Below, piece by piece: positions 16,579 to 25,178 of a stretch of DNA of 64,000 bases. The notes beneath the pieces are model-generated. The model searched no databases. It was not told the origin of the DNA and saw nothing but the letters and a program-made list of their open reading frames with translations. Every line of letters begins with the position of its first letter. Positions within the stretch are counted from its first letter, which is position 1. The stretch lies in assembly GCF_036227485.1 (NCBI RefSeq), contig NZ_CP109479.1, positions 806,001 to 870,000 on the forward strand. Direction: 5' to 3'. This stretch comes from Streptomyces sp. NBC_01451. Its GTDB lineage: Bacteria > Actinomycetota > Actinomycetes > Streptomycetales > Streptomycetaceae. The translations under genes and the position numbers were made by a program.

Positions 16579-17475
16579 TCACCCGCCGCGGACGGACCCG
16601 GGGCGCGGGAGGGGCCGGGCGGAGCGGGCGGTGCCCGCGCCCTCGGGGGCGCCGAAGCGGGCGAGGCAGTGCCACACCATCTTCAGGTGCTGGAGTTCGT
16701 GGCGTCCGGTGCGTGCCGCGTCGCCGATGATCCGTGGGTCGAGGTGGCCGTCCTCGGCGATCCGGGCGCCCAGTTCGACGTACTCGGGTCCCCGGTAGTC
16801 GGCGCGGTGGCGCAACTCACCTACGGAGAGCCGGTATCCGGGGTGCCATTCGAGCGGTACGGGCAGGGCGCGGGCCGCCTTCTCCACCAGGGTGCCGCGA
16901 TAGCTCGCGTCGAGGACCAGTGCCTCGACGTCCTCGCCGAGCGCGACCGGGCCGTGCACCTGGGCCTCGATGTAGTCGTCGAGCGCGTCCTGTGTGTCCG
17001 CCTCGGCGAGGGCGACGAGGGACATGCCGGCGGCGACCCCGAAGTGGTCGGGTTCCGCAGCGCTGTCCGGGTAGCAGAAGGTGGACCGCGCGAGGACGGC
17101 GCCGGTCAGTCTGAAGTGCGAGGAGCCGAACCTCGGTGCGGCGCCGACGACTTGGCGCCGGAAGTTCAACGCGCCGTACACCGGGCGTTGTCGGGCGGGC
17201 GCACTGTCGTACGCCCCGGCGAACATCCGGCTCTCCCAGCGCCAGCGGTCGCCGCCGGGGCGGGCGGTGAGCCCGCCGTTGCTGGTGCCGGTGACGAACT
17301 GCGAGCGGTAGAAGCCGTCCTGCGCCAGCGCGCGCAGCAGGGGCAGTTCGCGGACCGTGCGGTCGGGGTGGAAGTTCAGGGTCACCCGGAGATCCGGGGG
17401 CACGGCCGGGCCGGCGGAGAGGGAGGCGACATGACGGAGTGCCTTCGTGTGCGCGGAATCGGGGTCGTCCATCAT
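16579..17475 (-). CDS. DUF3626 domain protein
   Basis: 298 residues matching the DUF3626 pattern: VTLNFHPDR near residue 32, FYRSQFVTGTSNGGL near 54, then RPVYGALNF, APRFGSSHFRL, and ARSTFCYPDSA. There is no signal peptide or membrane helix, and no function is established for the family. The DYIEAQVHGPV stretch (about residue 166) has the look of a nucleotide-handling active site, but this is only an impression. It starts at one of two adjacent ATG codons. It is divergent from the exporter gene at 17638. Confidence 0.75.
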   Translation of the reverse strand: MMDDPDSAHTKALRHVASLSAGPAVPPDLRVTLNFHPDRTVRELPLLRALAQDGFYRSQFVTGTSNGGLTARPGGDRWRWESRMFAGAYDSAPARQRPVYGALNFRRQVVGAAPRFGSSHFRLTGAVLARSTFCYPDSAAEPDHFGVAAGMSLVALAEADTQDALDDYIEAQVHGPVALGEDVEALVLDASYRGTLVEKAARALPVPLEWHPGYRLSVGELRHRADYRGPEYVELGARIAEDGHLDPRIIGDAARTGRHELQHLKMVWHCLARFGAPEGAGTARSARPLPRPGSVRGG

Positions 17476-17637
17476 GCGTACCAGGAGATCACCCGGCGGC
17501 CCCGAAGATCCACAATTTTCTGGTCACCGGGGGAAACTCCCTGATCGCGTGAGGAAGGCCTCCCTCCGCATCCCGCGCGCCCGGGGATCCGGGTGAGTAC
17601 GCTCGGTCCGTTTGCGGGAAGGGAGGCGTGCGCGCGC

Positions 17638-18903
17638 ATGCGAGCAGTAGCTGGTGAGTGGGCGGCGTCCGTCGTCCGGTTCGTGCGAAAGCACCGCGAG
17701 CCCGTGGTCGTCCAGTCCCTGCGGTCGACGGCCGCCGCGACGATCGCGTACGTCGTCGCGCTCCGTTTCAGCCCCGAGGCCGCGCCGCTCACTGCCCCGC
17801 TGACCGCGCTGCTGGTCGTCCAGGTCACCCTCTACGCCACGATCACCACCGGCATCCGCCGGGTGAACTCCGTGGTCGCCGGAGTCGTCATCGCGATCGG
17901 CTTCAGCGTGCTGGTGGGCCTGACGTGGTGGAGCCTGGGTCTGATCATCCTGGCCTCGCTGGCGGTCGGGCATCTGGTGCGGGTCAGTGAGTTCGTGCCC
18001 GAGGTGGCGATCAGCGCGATGCTGGTGCTCGGCGTCACCCGGGTCGGGGACACGGCGTGGGCGCGGGTCCTGGAGACCGTGATCGGCGCTGTCGTCGGGC
18101 TGGCCTTCAATCTGCTGTTCGCGCCACCGGTGTGGGTGGACGCGGCCGGCGAGTCCATCGAGGGGCTGGCGCGCCGGGTACGGCAGTTGATGCTGCGCAT
18201 GGGGGAGGAGGCGGCCGGCCGGACCCCCGTGGACCACGCGACCGCCCGGCTGCACGAGGCCCGCAGGCTCGACCACGACATCGTCGAGGTGGACGCGGCC
18301 CTGAAGCAGGCCGAGGACAGTCTGCGGCTCAACCCGCGCGTCCGGGAGGGCCTGCTGCACCGGGTGGTGCTGCGCACCGGCCTGGACACGCTGGAGATCT
18401 GCACGGTCGTCCTGCGCGTCCTCGCCCGCAGCCTCACCGACCTGGCCAAGGAACGGGAGCCGGAGCGGCTGTTCGCCCCGGAGACGGGTGCCGCGCTGGA
18501 GCGGCTGCTGGCCGAGATCGCCGACGCCGTGGTCAGTTTCGCGGTCCTCGTCACCACGGACGTCAGTGTCAGCGCCGAGTCGGCCGAGAGCCGGCTGACC
18601 ACCGAACTCCGGGCCGCGACGGCCACCCGCGACAAGCTGGCCCAGCTGCTGCTGGCGGAGATCCAGCAGAACGCCGGGATCACGGCGCAGTGGCAGCTGC
18701 ACGGTGCCGTGCTGACCGAGGTCAACCGCATCCTCGACGAGCTGGACACGGAGCACCGCTCCCGGCGGCTGCTGGAGGAGCTGGACCGCTGCACGCGTGA
18801 GGAGCGGGAACGGATGCCGTGGGTGACCCGGCTGCGGAAGTACGGAAAGCACGTGCGCGTGGCGGGCAGGAACCGCAGGGCGGTGTCACGTCGTTCTATG
18901 TGA
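17638..18903 (+). CDS. Aromatic acid exporter / FUSC family membrane protein
   Basis: 421 residues. Hydrophobic helices fill about residues 30-150: TAAATIAYVVAL, APLTALLVVQVTLYATI, VVAGVVIAIGFSVLV, LGLIILASLAVGHLV, ISAMLVLGV and VIGAVVGLAFNLLFAPP. A long cytoplasmic, mostly helical tail follows, which matches the half-size FUSC/ArAE type that must dimerise. It probably exports an aromatic acid or similar anion. The ATG at 17638 has GGGAGG 11 bases before it; an in-frame GTG at 17593 is the alternative. No pump partner gene is adjacent. Confidence 0.85.
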   Translation: MRAVAGEWAASVVRFVRKHREPVVVQSLRSTAAATIAYVVALRFSPEAAPLTAPLTALLVVQVTLYATITTGIRRVNSVVAGVVIAIGFSVLVGLTWWSLGLIILASLAVGHLVRVSEFVPEVAISAMLVLGVTRVGDTAWARVLETVIGAVVGLAFNLLFAPPVWVDAAGESIEGLARRVRQLMLRMGEEAAGRTPVDHATARLHEARRLDHDIVEVDAALKQAEDSLRLNPRVREGLLHRVVLRTGLDTLEICTVVLRVLARSLTDLAKEREPERLFAPETGAALERLLAEIADAVVSFAVLVTTDVSVSAESAESRLTTELRAATATRDKLAQLLLAEIQQNAGITAQWQLHGAVLTEVNRILDELDTEHRSRRLLEELDRCTREERERMPWVTRLRKYGKHVRVAGRNRRAVSRRSM

Positions 18904-18970
18904 CGTAGTCGCATGGAGATGTCGCACGGAACAGAACGACTGGCACCGACCGGGATTGAGGGGGCTGCGC

Positions 18971-20014
18971 ATGGGTGACTCCGGTGTGCGGATCGACGGG
19001 AACACACTCAGGCTGCCGGGCGGTGTGGCCGTACGGTTCATCCGCACCCTCCGGCTGCCGGAGACCGGCACGCATCCGCTGCCGCCGGGGCTCGGCGAGT
19101 TCCCGGTCCGCAGGGTCGCCGACTACGCCGACACGGTGCCGGAGGCCTGGCGGGCGCGCGGCGGGGTGCTGCTGCCGGTGTATCTGCGCGAGGCGATGTG
19201 GCTGAGTTTCGGGGGCACGACGCAGCCCGCCGCGTTGCAGGTGGGCGTGGGCAAGGTGTGCGCGGTGTCGGGGAAGCCGTGGAGCGACCGGCTGTCGAGG
19301 AAGCCGCAGAACTACGTGGTGCTGCCGCGTCAGCCGTGGCTGGACGGCATCAACTCGGGCAAGGGCACGGTCCGCCAGTTCGTGGCGGTGCCGCTCGGGC
19401 TGGGTGCGACCGTGGAGGGCCAGGTCACGGGCGAGGAGGTGTGGGGCGGCGTACAGCTCCAGTCGTTCCCGCTGACCGACGCGGAACTGGCTAAGTGGCG
19501 CGAGGAGGAACAGCGGCGGGCGGAGCGGGCTCGGGCGGCGATCGCGTCGACCGGGGGTTACGGCGGGGCCGTACCCATGGCGCCCATGGCGATGGCCGCC
19601 CCGCCCGCGCCCGGCGGTGTGGCGGGGCCGCAGCGGTCGGGGGCGGCGATGGGTCTGGGCGTCGGCGGTTCCATGCGCCAGGAGGTCTACCAGGACGACC
19701 GGCCGCTCAAGGCATGGTCCGAGCGCCCTGCCGGACGCGTGTTCGTGCACCTCGTGACGCCGCCCGAGTGGCGGCGCATCACGGGCGAGGCGCCGCCCCC
19801 GTCGCCCGTGGACCGTGCCGCGTACACGCGGGCAGGTCTGCCCTGGTTCGACTACTTCGACCAGGACGCGGAGGACCTCGCTCCCACGGACCCCCTGACG
19901 GCCGTGCAGCCGGTCGGCGAGTGGCTCGGCGACGACCACGAGCCCTGGCAGGCGCCGTCGCCCGGGCAGGTGAAGCCGCTGACGGGGAAGCCGGTGGAGG
20001 ACGGGGACTGGTAG
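18971..20014 (+). CDS. Conserved hypothetical protein (347 aa)
   Basis: No domain recognised. The N-terminal 150 residues look like a folded beta-rich unit (VRFIRTLRLPETGTHPLPPGLG, LREAMWLSFGG, LQVGVGKVCAVSG). A charged helix EEEQRRAERARAAI follows, then a Pro/Met/Ala/Gly-rich linker (about 195-235). The C-terminal part (EVYQDDRPLKAWSERPAGRVFVHLV) resembles a bacterial integrin-like or secreted-protein fragment only weakly. There is no signal peptide or membrane segment. The ATG at 18971 follows GAGGGGG by 6 bases. It is co-directional with the exporter gene 67 bp upstream. Confidence 0.7.
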   Translation: MGDSGVRIDGNTLRLPGGVAVRFIRTLRLPETGTHPLPPGLGEFPVRRVADYADTVPEAWRARGGVLLPVYLREAMWLSFGGTTQPAALQVGVGKVCAVSGKPWSDRLSRKPQNYVVLPRQPWLDGINSGKGTVRQFVAVPLGLGATVEGQVTGEEVWGGVQLQSFPLTDAELAKWREEEQRRAERARAAIASTGGYGGAVPMAPMAMAAPPAPGGVAGPQRSGAAMGLGVGGSMRQEVYQDDRPLKAWSERPAGRVFVHLVTPPEWRRITGEAPPPSPVDRAAYTRAGLPWFDYFDQDAEDLAPTDPLTAVQPVGEWLGDDHEPWQAPSPGQVKPLTGKPVEDGDW

Positions 20015-20408
20015 CCGCGCCGCCATCGCATCATGCGTGCTCATGAGCGGTGGTACGGAGCCGGAGCGGGGTGCGCGCGGCGGCTGGAGCAGGCGCCGGT
20101 TCGTGAGCGCGGCGGCGGGGACGGGCACGTGAGCTGCCCGGCCCGGTTCGTGGTGGACGGGGACGGACGGTACGCGTAGTTGGCGAACCGCGGGTACAAC
20201 AAGCCCGCCGCGGTACGCCGTCGGGGCGGGCGGGGCCCGTCCGCGGCTCCTCGGCACGGTGCCGATCGTGGGCGGCTTCCCGCACCACATCGCCCTCCCG
20301 CCGTACGGGAACCTGTTGTGCGCGGCGCACCGGCGCTCGGGTACGGTCAGCGGCTTCCCTGCAGACCGCGCCAGTGGTGAACTGCGGCTCGTGGGTGAGC
20401 CGTTCGCG
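20015..20408. other. 394-bp intergenic region, nothing recognised
   Basis: This gap between the convergent hypothetical and DUF2470 genes has short ORFs on both strands, but none has a plausible ribosome-binding site plus protein-like composition. No tRNA, repeat or clear hairpin was found. It could be a decayed gene. Confidence 0.4.
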
Positions 20409-21134
20409 TCACCCGTCGTCGTCCGTGCGCTGCCGTTGCAGTGCGCGCGGGCAGGTGGCGGCACTGGCCTGGGTGAGCAGGATGTGCATGCGCTCGGTGA
20501 GCTGGGAGACGCTGTCGGCGGGCTGGTGGAACGCCAGTCGTACGTCGCCGTGGGTGCGGGCGCGCTCGATGCGCAGGGTGAGTCCGTGCCGGTCGACGGC
20601 GAGCGGCTGGACCTTGACGGCGCCGTGCAGGCTGTCCGGCTCGACCAGACGGGTGAGGCGCTCGACGGCGTCGCCGTGGCAGTCGGCGAGGTGGCTCAGC
20701 AGTCCCGCCTCGGCGGTGGCCAGCGGGTCGGGCGCGGCGGCGGTGAACTCGTCGAGGTCGACGACGGTGGCGCCGGAGGCCTGGCGCAGCACCACGCGCG
20801 TCGGACGGAACGCGAGCTGCTCGCCCTCGACGGAGAACCAGCCGGCCATCCACAGCCGGGCGCGGATCCGGTTGCGTACGGGGACGGGCGAGACGTCGGC
20901 GAACTCCAGCACGGCCGAGGGCTCGCCGCGCGGGGCGAAGACGGCGGCGGCGAGCAGTGTGCTGTCCGCCGGCACGTCCAGGACCACCCGGCCGTCCTCG
21001 CGGACGGTGTGCGCGCCGACGAACTCCTCGCGCCCGCCGTCCGCGGTCACCGCGCAGGACCACGCGGCGGCGAGCACCGAACGCGCGCGTTCCGCCGCGG
21101 CGGGCGCGGCCGTCCAGGTCTGACTGTCACCCAT
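20409..21134 (-). CDS. DUF2470 domain protein under iron control
   Basis: 241 residues. The C-terminal ~85 (PDPLATAEAGLLSHLADCHGDAVERLTRLV...) match DUF2470, a haem-oxygenase/HugZ-associated domain. The N-terminal part resembles the split-barrel region seen in such haem-handling proteins but lacks clear catalytic residues. The start is ATG 21134 with AAGGAG 7 bases upstream. A 19-bp iron box (21146-21164) overlaps the Shine-Dalgarno region, so a DtxR/IdeR/DmdR-type repressor should shut it off when iron is plentiful. The likely role is in haem or siderophore iron handling (inference from the box and domain). Confidence 0.82.
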   Translation of the reverse strand: MGDSQTWTAAPAAAERARSVLAAAWSCAVTADGGREEFVGAHTVREDGRVVLDVPADSTLLAAAVFAPRGEPSAVLEFADVSPVPVRNRIRARLWMAGWFSVEGEQLAFRPTRVVLRQASGATVVDLDEFTAAAPDPLATAEAGLLSHLADCHGDAVERLTRLVEPDSLHGAVKVQPLAVDRHGLTLRIERARTHGDVRLAFHQPADSVSQLTERMHILLTQASAATCPRALQRQRTDDDG

Positions 21135-21145
21135 CCCAGATCTCC

Positions 21146-21164
21146 TTAGGTAAGCCTTGCCTAA
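21146..21164. promoter_or_regulatory. DtxR/IdeR/DmdR-type iron box
   Basis: TTAGGTAAGCCTTGCCTAA is a near-perfect 19-bp inverted repeat of the iron-box type (consensus close to TTAGGTTAGGCTNACCTAA). It sits 12 bp upstream of the DUF2470 start codon, right where a repressor would block transcription. Confidence 0.88.
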
Positions 21165-21239
21165 CTTATCGAAGATCCGGGTGTACGCCAACCACTTCCC
21201 ACGATCCCGTGCGTTTCCACTGCCGGAGGCGGAGCGCCT

Positions 21240-21848
21240 TCAGGGCGCGAGGGTGCCGAGCAGCGACCGCGCGCACAGGTCCCGAACCTGCTGCCGGGAC
21301 AGGTCCGAGCCACGCAGCCACTCCAGGCACACGGCGGTCGTGAACGCCAGCCAGCCGCGGACGGCGAGCCGCAGTTCGGGCCGCTCCTCGGACAGCCGCC
21401 CGAACTCCGGATCGGCCGCCAGCGCCGCGAGGATCTGCCGCTCCTGCGCGGCCAGCGCCCGCTGATAGACCTTCCGTACGGCCTGGTCGCCGGACGCGTC
21501 GGCGCGATGGAAGGCGCGATAGCCGTGCGCGTGCTCCTCGACGTACGCGAGGAAGGCGTCGAGGTTCGCGTCGAGCTGCTCACGTGCGGGAACGCCCGGC
21601 ACGGTGGCCGTCATCCGCAGCATGCGCTCGCTCTCCCGCTCCACGACCGCCGCGAAGAAGACCCGTTTGGTCGGGAAGTAGTGGTAGAGCAGCCCACGCG
21701 AGACTCCGGCGATCTCGGCGACCTGCTCGATCCACACGTCGTCGTACGGGCTCTCCGAGAAGAGCCGCGCACCGACCGCCAGAAGCTGCTCCCGACGCTC
21801 GCCGGTGCTCAACCGCCGACGCGTGCGCGCACCCTCTTTCGCGGCCAT
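21240..21848 (-). CDS. TetR/AcrR family transcriptional regulator
   Basis: 202 residues. The N-terminal helix-turn-helix is clear: VWIEQVAEIAGVSRGLLYHYFPTK, about residues 38-61, with the recognition helix SRGLLYHYF. The C-terminal ligand domain is of the common length. It is divergent from the P450 gene, and a 39-bp imperfect palindrome in the gap (21870-21908) is the likely operator for both. The inducer is probably the P450 substrate or a fatty acid-like compound (inference). Confidence 0.93.
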   Translation of the reverse strand: MAAKEGARTRRRLSTGERREQLLAVGARLFSESPYDDVWIEQVAEIAGVSRGLLYHYFPTKRVFFAAVVERESERMLRMTATVPGVPAREQLDANLDAFLAYVEEHAHGYRAFHRADASGDQAVRKVYQRALAAQERQILAALAADPEFGRLSEERPELRLAVRGWLAFTTAVCLEWLRGSDLSRQQVRDLCARSLLGTLAP

Positions 21849-21869
21849 GCCCGCACTTTACTTGACGCC

Positions 21870-21908
21870 GATTCAACAGCGGGATCAGACTGACCCCGTT
21901 ATTGAATC
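21870..21908. promoter_or_regulatory. Large imperfect palindrome between TetR and P450 genes
   Basis: GATTCAACAGCGGGAT (21870-21885) and the complement of ACCCCGTTATTGAATC (21893-21908) match at 13 of 16 positions around a 7-base centre. TTGACG, a possible -35, is just to the left at 21862-21867. The layout fits an operator for the divergent TetR regulator. Confidence 0.75.
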
Positions 21909-21955
21909 CACGTACAACAGCATCAACACGCCGCCGCATCAAGGGAGATGGCGTC

Positions 21956-23431
21956 ATGACCGAGACGGCGACCCGGACCGCTCCGTCCAGGGGATTCCGC
22001 AGTGCCGAGCTGGACTGGCCGGAACTGCACCGGATCCCGCGTCCGCCGCACCGGATCCCGCTGCTCGGTGACCTGGTCGGTGTCAGTCCCCGTACGCCCC
22101 TCCAGGACTCGATGCGGATCGGGCTGCCCCTGGGCCCGATCTTCCGGCGCAGGGCGTTCGGCAAGGAGATCGTGTTCGTGTGGGGCGCGGATCTCACCGC
22201 CGATCTGGCGGACGAGTCGCGCTTCGCCAAGCACGTGGGCCTCGGGGTGGCCAACCTGCGTCCGGTCGCCGGGGACGGCCTGTTCACCGCGTACAACGAC
22301 GAGCCCAACTGGCAGCTGGCGCACAACGTCCTCGCCCCCGGATTCAGCCGTGAGGCGATGGCGGGCTACCACCCGATGATGCTGGCCGTGGCCGAGCGGC
22401 TCACGGACCACTGGGACCGGGAACTGGTCGCGGGCCGTGCGGTGGACGTGCCGGGCGACATGACGAAGCTGACCCTGGAGACGATCGCGCGCACCGGCTT
22501 CGGGCACGACTTCGGCTCCTTCGAACGCGAGCGCCCGCACCCCTTCGTGACGGCGATGGTGGGCGCCCTGAACCACGCCCAGTATCTGAACATCGTCCCC
22601 GCACCCCTCGCCCCGCTGCTGCTGCGCCGGGCCACGCGCCGCAACGAGGCGGGCATCGCGTACCTCAACCGCACGGTCGACGAGCTGATACGGGCCCGGC
22701 GGGAGGCCGGCGGCGAGGGCGGCGGCACCGGCGACCTGCTCGACCGCATGCTCGACACCACCCACCCGGAGACCGGCGAACGCCTCGCGCCGGAGAACGT
22801 GCGCCGGCAGGTCCTCACCTTCCTCATCGCCGGCCACGAAACGACGTCCGGCGCGCTCTCCTTCGCCCTGCACTACCTCTCCCGGCACCCGGAGGTCGCC
22901 GCCCGCGCCCGCGCCGAGGTGGACCGCGTCTGGGGCACGGCGGCCGTCCCCGGCTACGACCAGGTCGCCAAGCTGCGGTACGTGCGCCGGGTGCTCGACG
23001 AGTCACTGCGGCTGTGGCCGACCGCCCCCGGCTTCGCCCGCGAAGCCCGCCACGACACGGTGCTCGGCGGCGAGCATCCGATGCGCCAGGGAGCCTGGAC
23101 CCTGGTCCTCGCTCCGCTGCTGCACCGCGACCCGGCCGTCTGGGGCGCCGACGCCGACCGTTTCGACCCGGACCGTTTCGACGCGGCAGCGGTACGCGCC
23201 CGCCCCGCCCACGCGTTCAAGCCCTGGGGCACCGGGGCCCGGGCCTGCATCGGCCGCCAGTTCGCCCTGCACGAGGCGACACTCGTCCTCGGTCTGCTGC
23301 TGCGCCGCTACGACCTGAAGCCCGACCCGGACTACCGGCTGCGGGTGGCGGAACGGCTGACGGTGATACCGGAGGGACTGCGGCTGCACCTCGAACGCCG
23401 CTCCCCCGGAACGGAGTTGGCGGCTGTCTGA
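21956..23431 (+). CDS. Cytochrome P450, CYP102-like heme domain without reductase
   Basis: 491-residue P450. The I-helix motif is IAGHETTSG, the K-helix ExxR is DESLRLWP, and the heme-binding loop is FKPWGTGARACIG with the axial Cys at about residue 431. The N-terminal stretch GDGLFTAYNDEPNWQLAHNVLAPGF closely follows the heme domain of P450 BM3 (CYP102). The protein stops after the heme domain, so it needs separate ferredoxin and reductase partners, which are not adjacent. A fatty-acid hydroxylase role is plausible by family. The ATG at 21956 (AGGGAG upstream) is used; the frame is open to 21902. Confidence 0.92.
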   Translation: MTETATRTAPSRGFRSAELDWPELHRIPRPPHRIPLLGDLVGVSPRTPLQDSMRIGLPLGPIFRRRAFGKEIVFVWGADLTADLADESRFAKHVGLGVANLRPVAGDGLFTAYNDEPNWQLAHNVLAPGFSREAMAGYHPMMLAVAERLTDHWDRELVAGRAVDVPGDMTKLTLETIARTGFGHDFGSFERERPHPFVTAMVGALNHAQYLNIVPAPLAPLLLRRATRRNEAGIAYLNRTVDELIRARREAGGEGGGTGDLLDRMLDTTHPETGERLAPENVRRQVLTFLIAGHETTSGALSFALHYLSRHPEVAARARAEVDRVWGTAAVPGYDQVAKLRYVRRVLDESLRLWPTAPGFAREARHDTVLGGEHPMRQGAWTLVLAPLLHRDPAVWGADADRFDPDRFDAAAVRARPAHAFKPWGTGARACIGRQFALHEATLVLGLLLRRYDLKPDPDYRLRVAERLTVIPEGLRLHLERRSPGTELAAV

Positions 23432-23536
23432 GCCTCAACCTCACAGCTGAATTTCCCGGCGTGTCGGTGTCTCCACATACAGAGGAAAACAACCTCCGCT
23501 ATGACAGAGACAGAACCTTGAGACGCGGGAGAGACC

Positions 23537-23737
23537 ATGTGCACCCACCAGCCTCCGTGCCCGTCCGTCGACAGCCCGGACCATGACGCGGCCGTCATCG
23601 TCGCCGCCCACCCCGAGCAGGGCTGGAACCTGCTCTGCAACGGAACCATCGTCTTCGACGACACGGGTGAACTCCTGCCGGACGGACGGGCCGTGGGCCC
23701 GCTGCGCGGCGTCGGCGGACTCGCCGTCGCCGCCTGA
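23537..23737 (+). CDS. DUF5999 small conserved protein
   Basis: 66-residue protein beginning MCTHQPPCPSVDSPD and continuing VIVAAHPEQGWNLLCNGTIVFDDTGELLPDG, the typical text of the actinobacterial DUF5999 family. It contains Cys2, Cys8 and a later Cys (LLCNG) plus His4, so metal binding is possible but unproven. A good GGGAGAG precedes the ATG by a few bases. The function is unknown. It is widespread in streptomycetes, usually as a lone gene as here. Confidence 0.85.
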   Translation: MCTHQPPCPSVDSPDHDAAVIVAAHPEQGWNLLCNGTIVFDDTGELLPDGRAVGPLRGVGGLAVAA

Positions 23738-23751
23738 GCAACCGGCTGCCG

Positions 23752-25056
23752 TCACACCTCGTCGCGGGTCAGGGCGAGCAGCCGGTCGAGCACCCGCGGA
23801 CCGCCCGCACGCACCCCGTCGTGCTCGAACTCGTCCGTCACCCAGGTCCGCAGCCCTCCGACGGCCCGCGCGGTCTCCAGGGCGTGGCCCGTGTCGACGT
23901 ACATGTCGTCGTGGTAGACGGCCGCGGCGGCCGGGACCTCGTTCGCGGCGAGACGCGCACGGTCGTACAGGGGCGGCCAGTCGGTGTGGGCGGCGAGGAG
24001 TTCGGCGGTCTCGCGCAGCGGGCGCAGGGCCGGGTCCACGTCGAACATCCAGGGGTGGACCGACTCCCCGGTGAACAGCAGCGGGCCGTCGTCCGCGAGG
24101 GACTTGCCCGCGTCGAACTGCGGGAACTCGGCGCGCACCCGCTCGGCGGACCAGGCCGTGGGGCTGCCGTCCTGGCCGTAGATGGCCTCGTGGACGAGGG
24201 CGTAGAGCGGATGGGCGGCGTACGACAGGTGGCCCTGGACCTCCTCCAGGAAGGCGTCGGACAGGGCCGCGCCGCCCGGGGTGCGGACGAAGGCGTCCTC
24301 CAGGAGGTAGTGCAGACGGTGACTGCCCTCCCCGCCGCCGAGGAGGATGCCGAGGGACTGGAAGGCCTCGACGGTCAGCCGGTAGCCGTTCGGCAGGACC
24401 GGCTCGTGGACACTCACGTACTCGGCGATCCGGCGGGCCCGTTCGACGTCCTGGGGGTAACGCGCGTAGTGCGCGGCGACCTTGCGTTCGATACGGGGGT
24501 AGGCGGCCCGGTAGACGTCGTCCGCGTGCCCGTCGAGGGACGGGAGGCCGCCGGTGATCAGGGCGGCGGTCAGGCCCTCGGGCGCCGTCGACAGGTAGTT
24601 CACCGTGCAGAAGCCGCCGAAGCTCTGGCCGAGGACGGTCCAGGGGGCGCCGCCGGTGACCGAGGGGCGGACGGCCTCGCAGTCCCGGACGATCGAGTCC
24701 GCGCGGAAGCGGGTCAGGTAGGCGGCCTGTTCGGCGGGGCCGCCGCGCAACGGGAGCGTCTGGCGGTTGGCGGGGGTGGAGGCGCCGGTGCCGCGCTGGT
24801 CCAGGAGGAGGACACGGAACTCCTCCAGGGCGCGGCCGAGCCAGGCCCCCTGGCCGACGAAACGATTCGCCCCGAAGCCCGGACCGCCCTGGAGGTAGAG
24901 CAGCCACGGCAGGTCGTCCCGGCCCGCCCTGTCGCCGGCGACGACCTCGCGGGCGTACAGCTCGATGGTCTCGCCCCCGGGGTCGTCGTGGTCCAGGGGC
25001 ACGGTGAAGCGGCGGTCGGTGAGGACGACACCGGGCTGGCGGTAGCTGACGGTCAA
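23752..25056 (-). CDS. Alpha/beta hydrolase, proline-iminopeptidase-like (S33)
   Basis: 434-residue hydrolase. Visible motifs are LLYLQGGPGFGANR (oxyanion HGGPG-like, here QGGPG), LLLDQRGTGAS and the nucleophile elbow VLGQSFGGFC. A large cap region follows. The C-terminal catalytic Asp/His region is VDTGHALETA and near. It probably releases N-terminal proline or other residues from peptides, or hydrolyses a related amide or ester. The start is TTG at 25056, 5 bases after GGGAG; no ATG or GTG fits better. It is convergent with DUF5999 and downstream of the LacI gene on the same strand. Confidence 0.85.
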   Translation of the reverse strand: MTVSYRQPGVVLTDRRFTVPLDHDDPGGETIELYAREVVAGDRAGRDDLPWLLYLQGGPGFGANRFVGQGAWLGRALEEFRVLLLDQRGTGASTPANRQTLPLRGGPAEQAAYLTRFRADSIVRDCEAVRPSVTGGAPWTVLGQSFGGFCTVNYLSTAPEGLTAALITGGLPSLDGHADDVYRAAYPRIERKVAAHYARYPQDVERARRIAEYVSVHEPVLPNGYRLTVEAFQSLGILLGGGEGSHRLHYLLEDAFVRTPGGAALSDAFLEEVQGHLSYAAHPLYALVHEAIYGQDGSPTAWSAERVRAEFPQFDAGKSLADDGPLLFTGESVHPWMFDVDPALRPLRETAELLAAHTDWPPLYDRARLAANEVPAAAAVYHDDMYVDTGHALETARAVGGLRTWVTDEFEHDGVRAGGPRVLDRLLALTRDEV

Positions 25057-25178
25057 CGGGGCTCCCGAGACGGTTGGATTCCAGGCCGCCCCAGTTCAGC
25101 ACATGTCCGGGGCGCTGCCGAGCCCCGGGATCATGCAGATGTGCGCAATCCGGTACTGAATAGTGGATCAGTGCCGGG

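Noticed and set aside
16579..17475. DUF3626 as an ADP-ribosyltransferase
   Set aside because: An EAQVHG stretch and an ARSTF stretch suggested it, but the order and spacing of a real R-S-E set could not be confirmed by eye; kept as unknown function.
20015..20408. Short ORFs on both strands (for example 20031-20330 minus, 20180-20380 plus)
   Set aside because: No ribosome-binding sites, Arg/Pro-rich products, no family resemblance.
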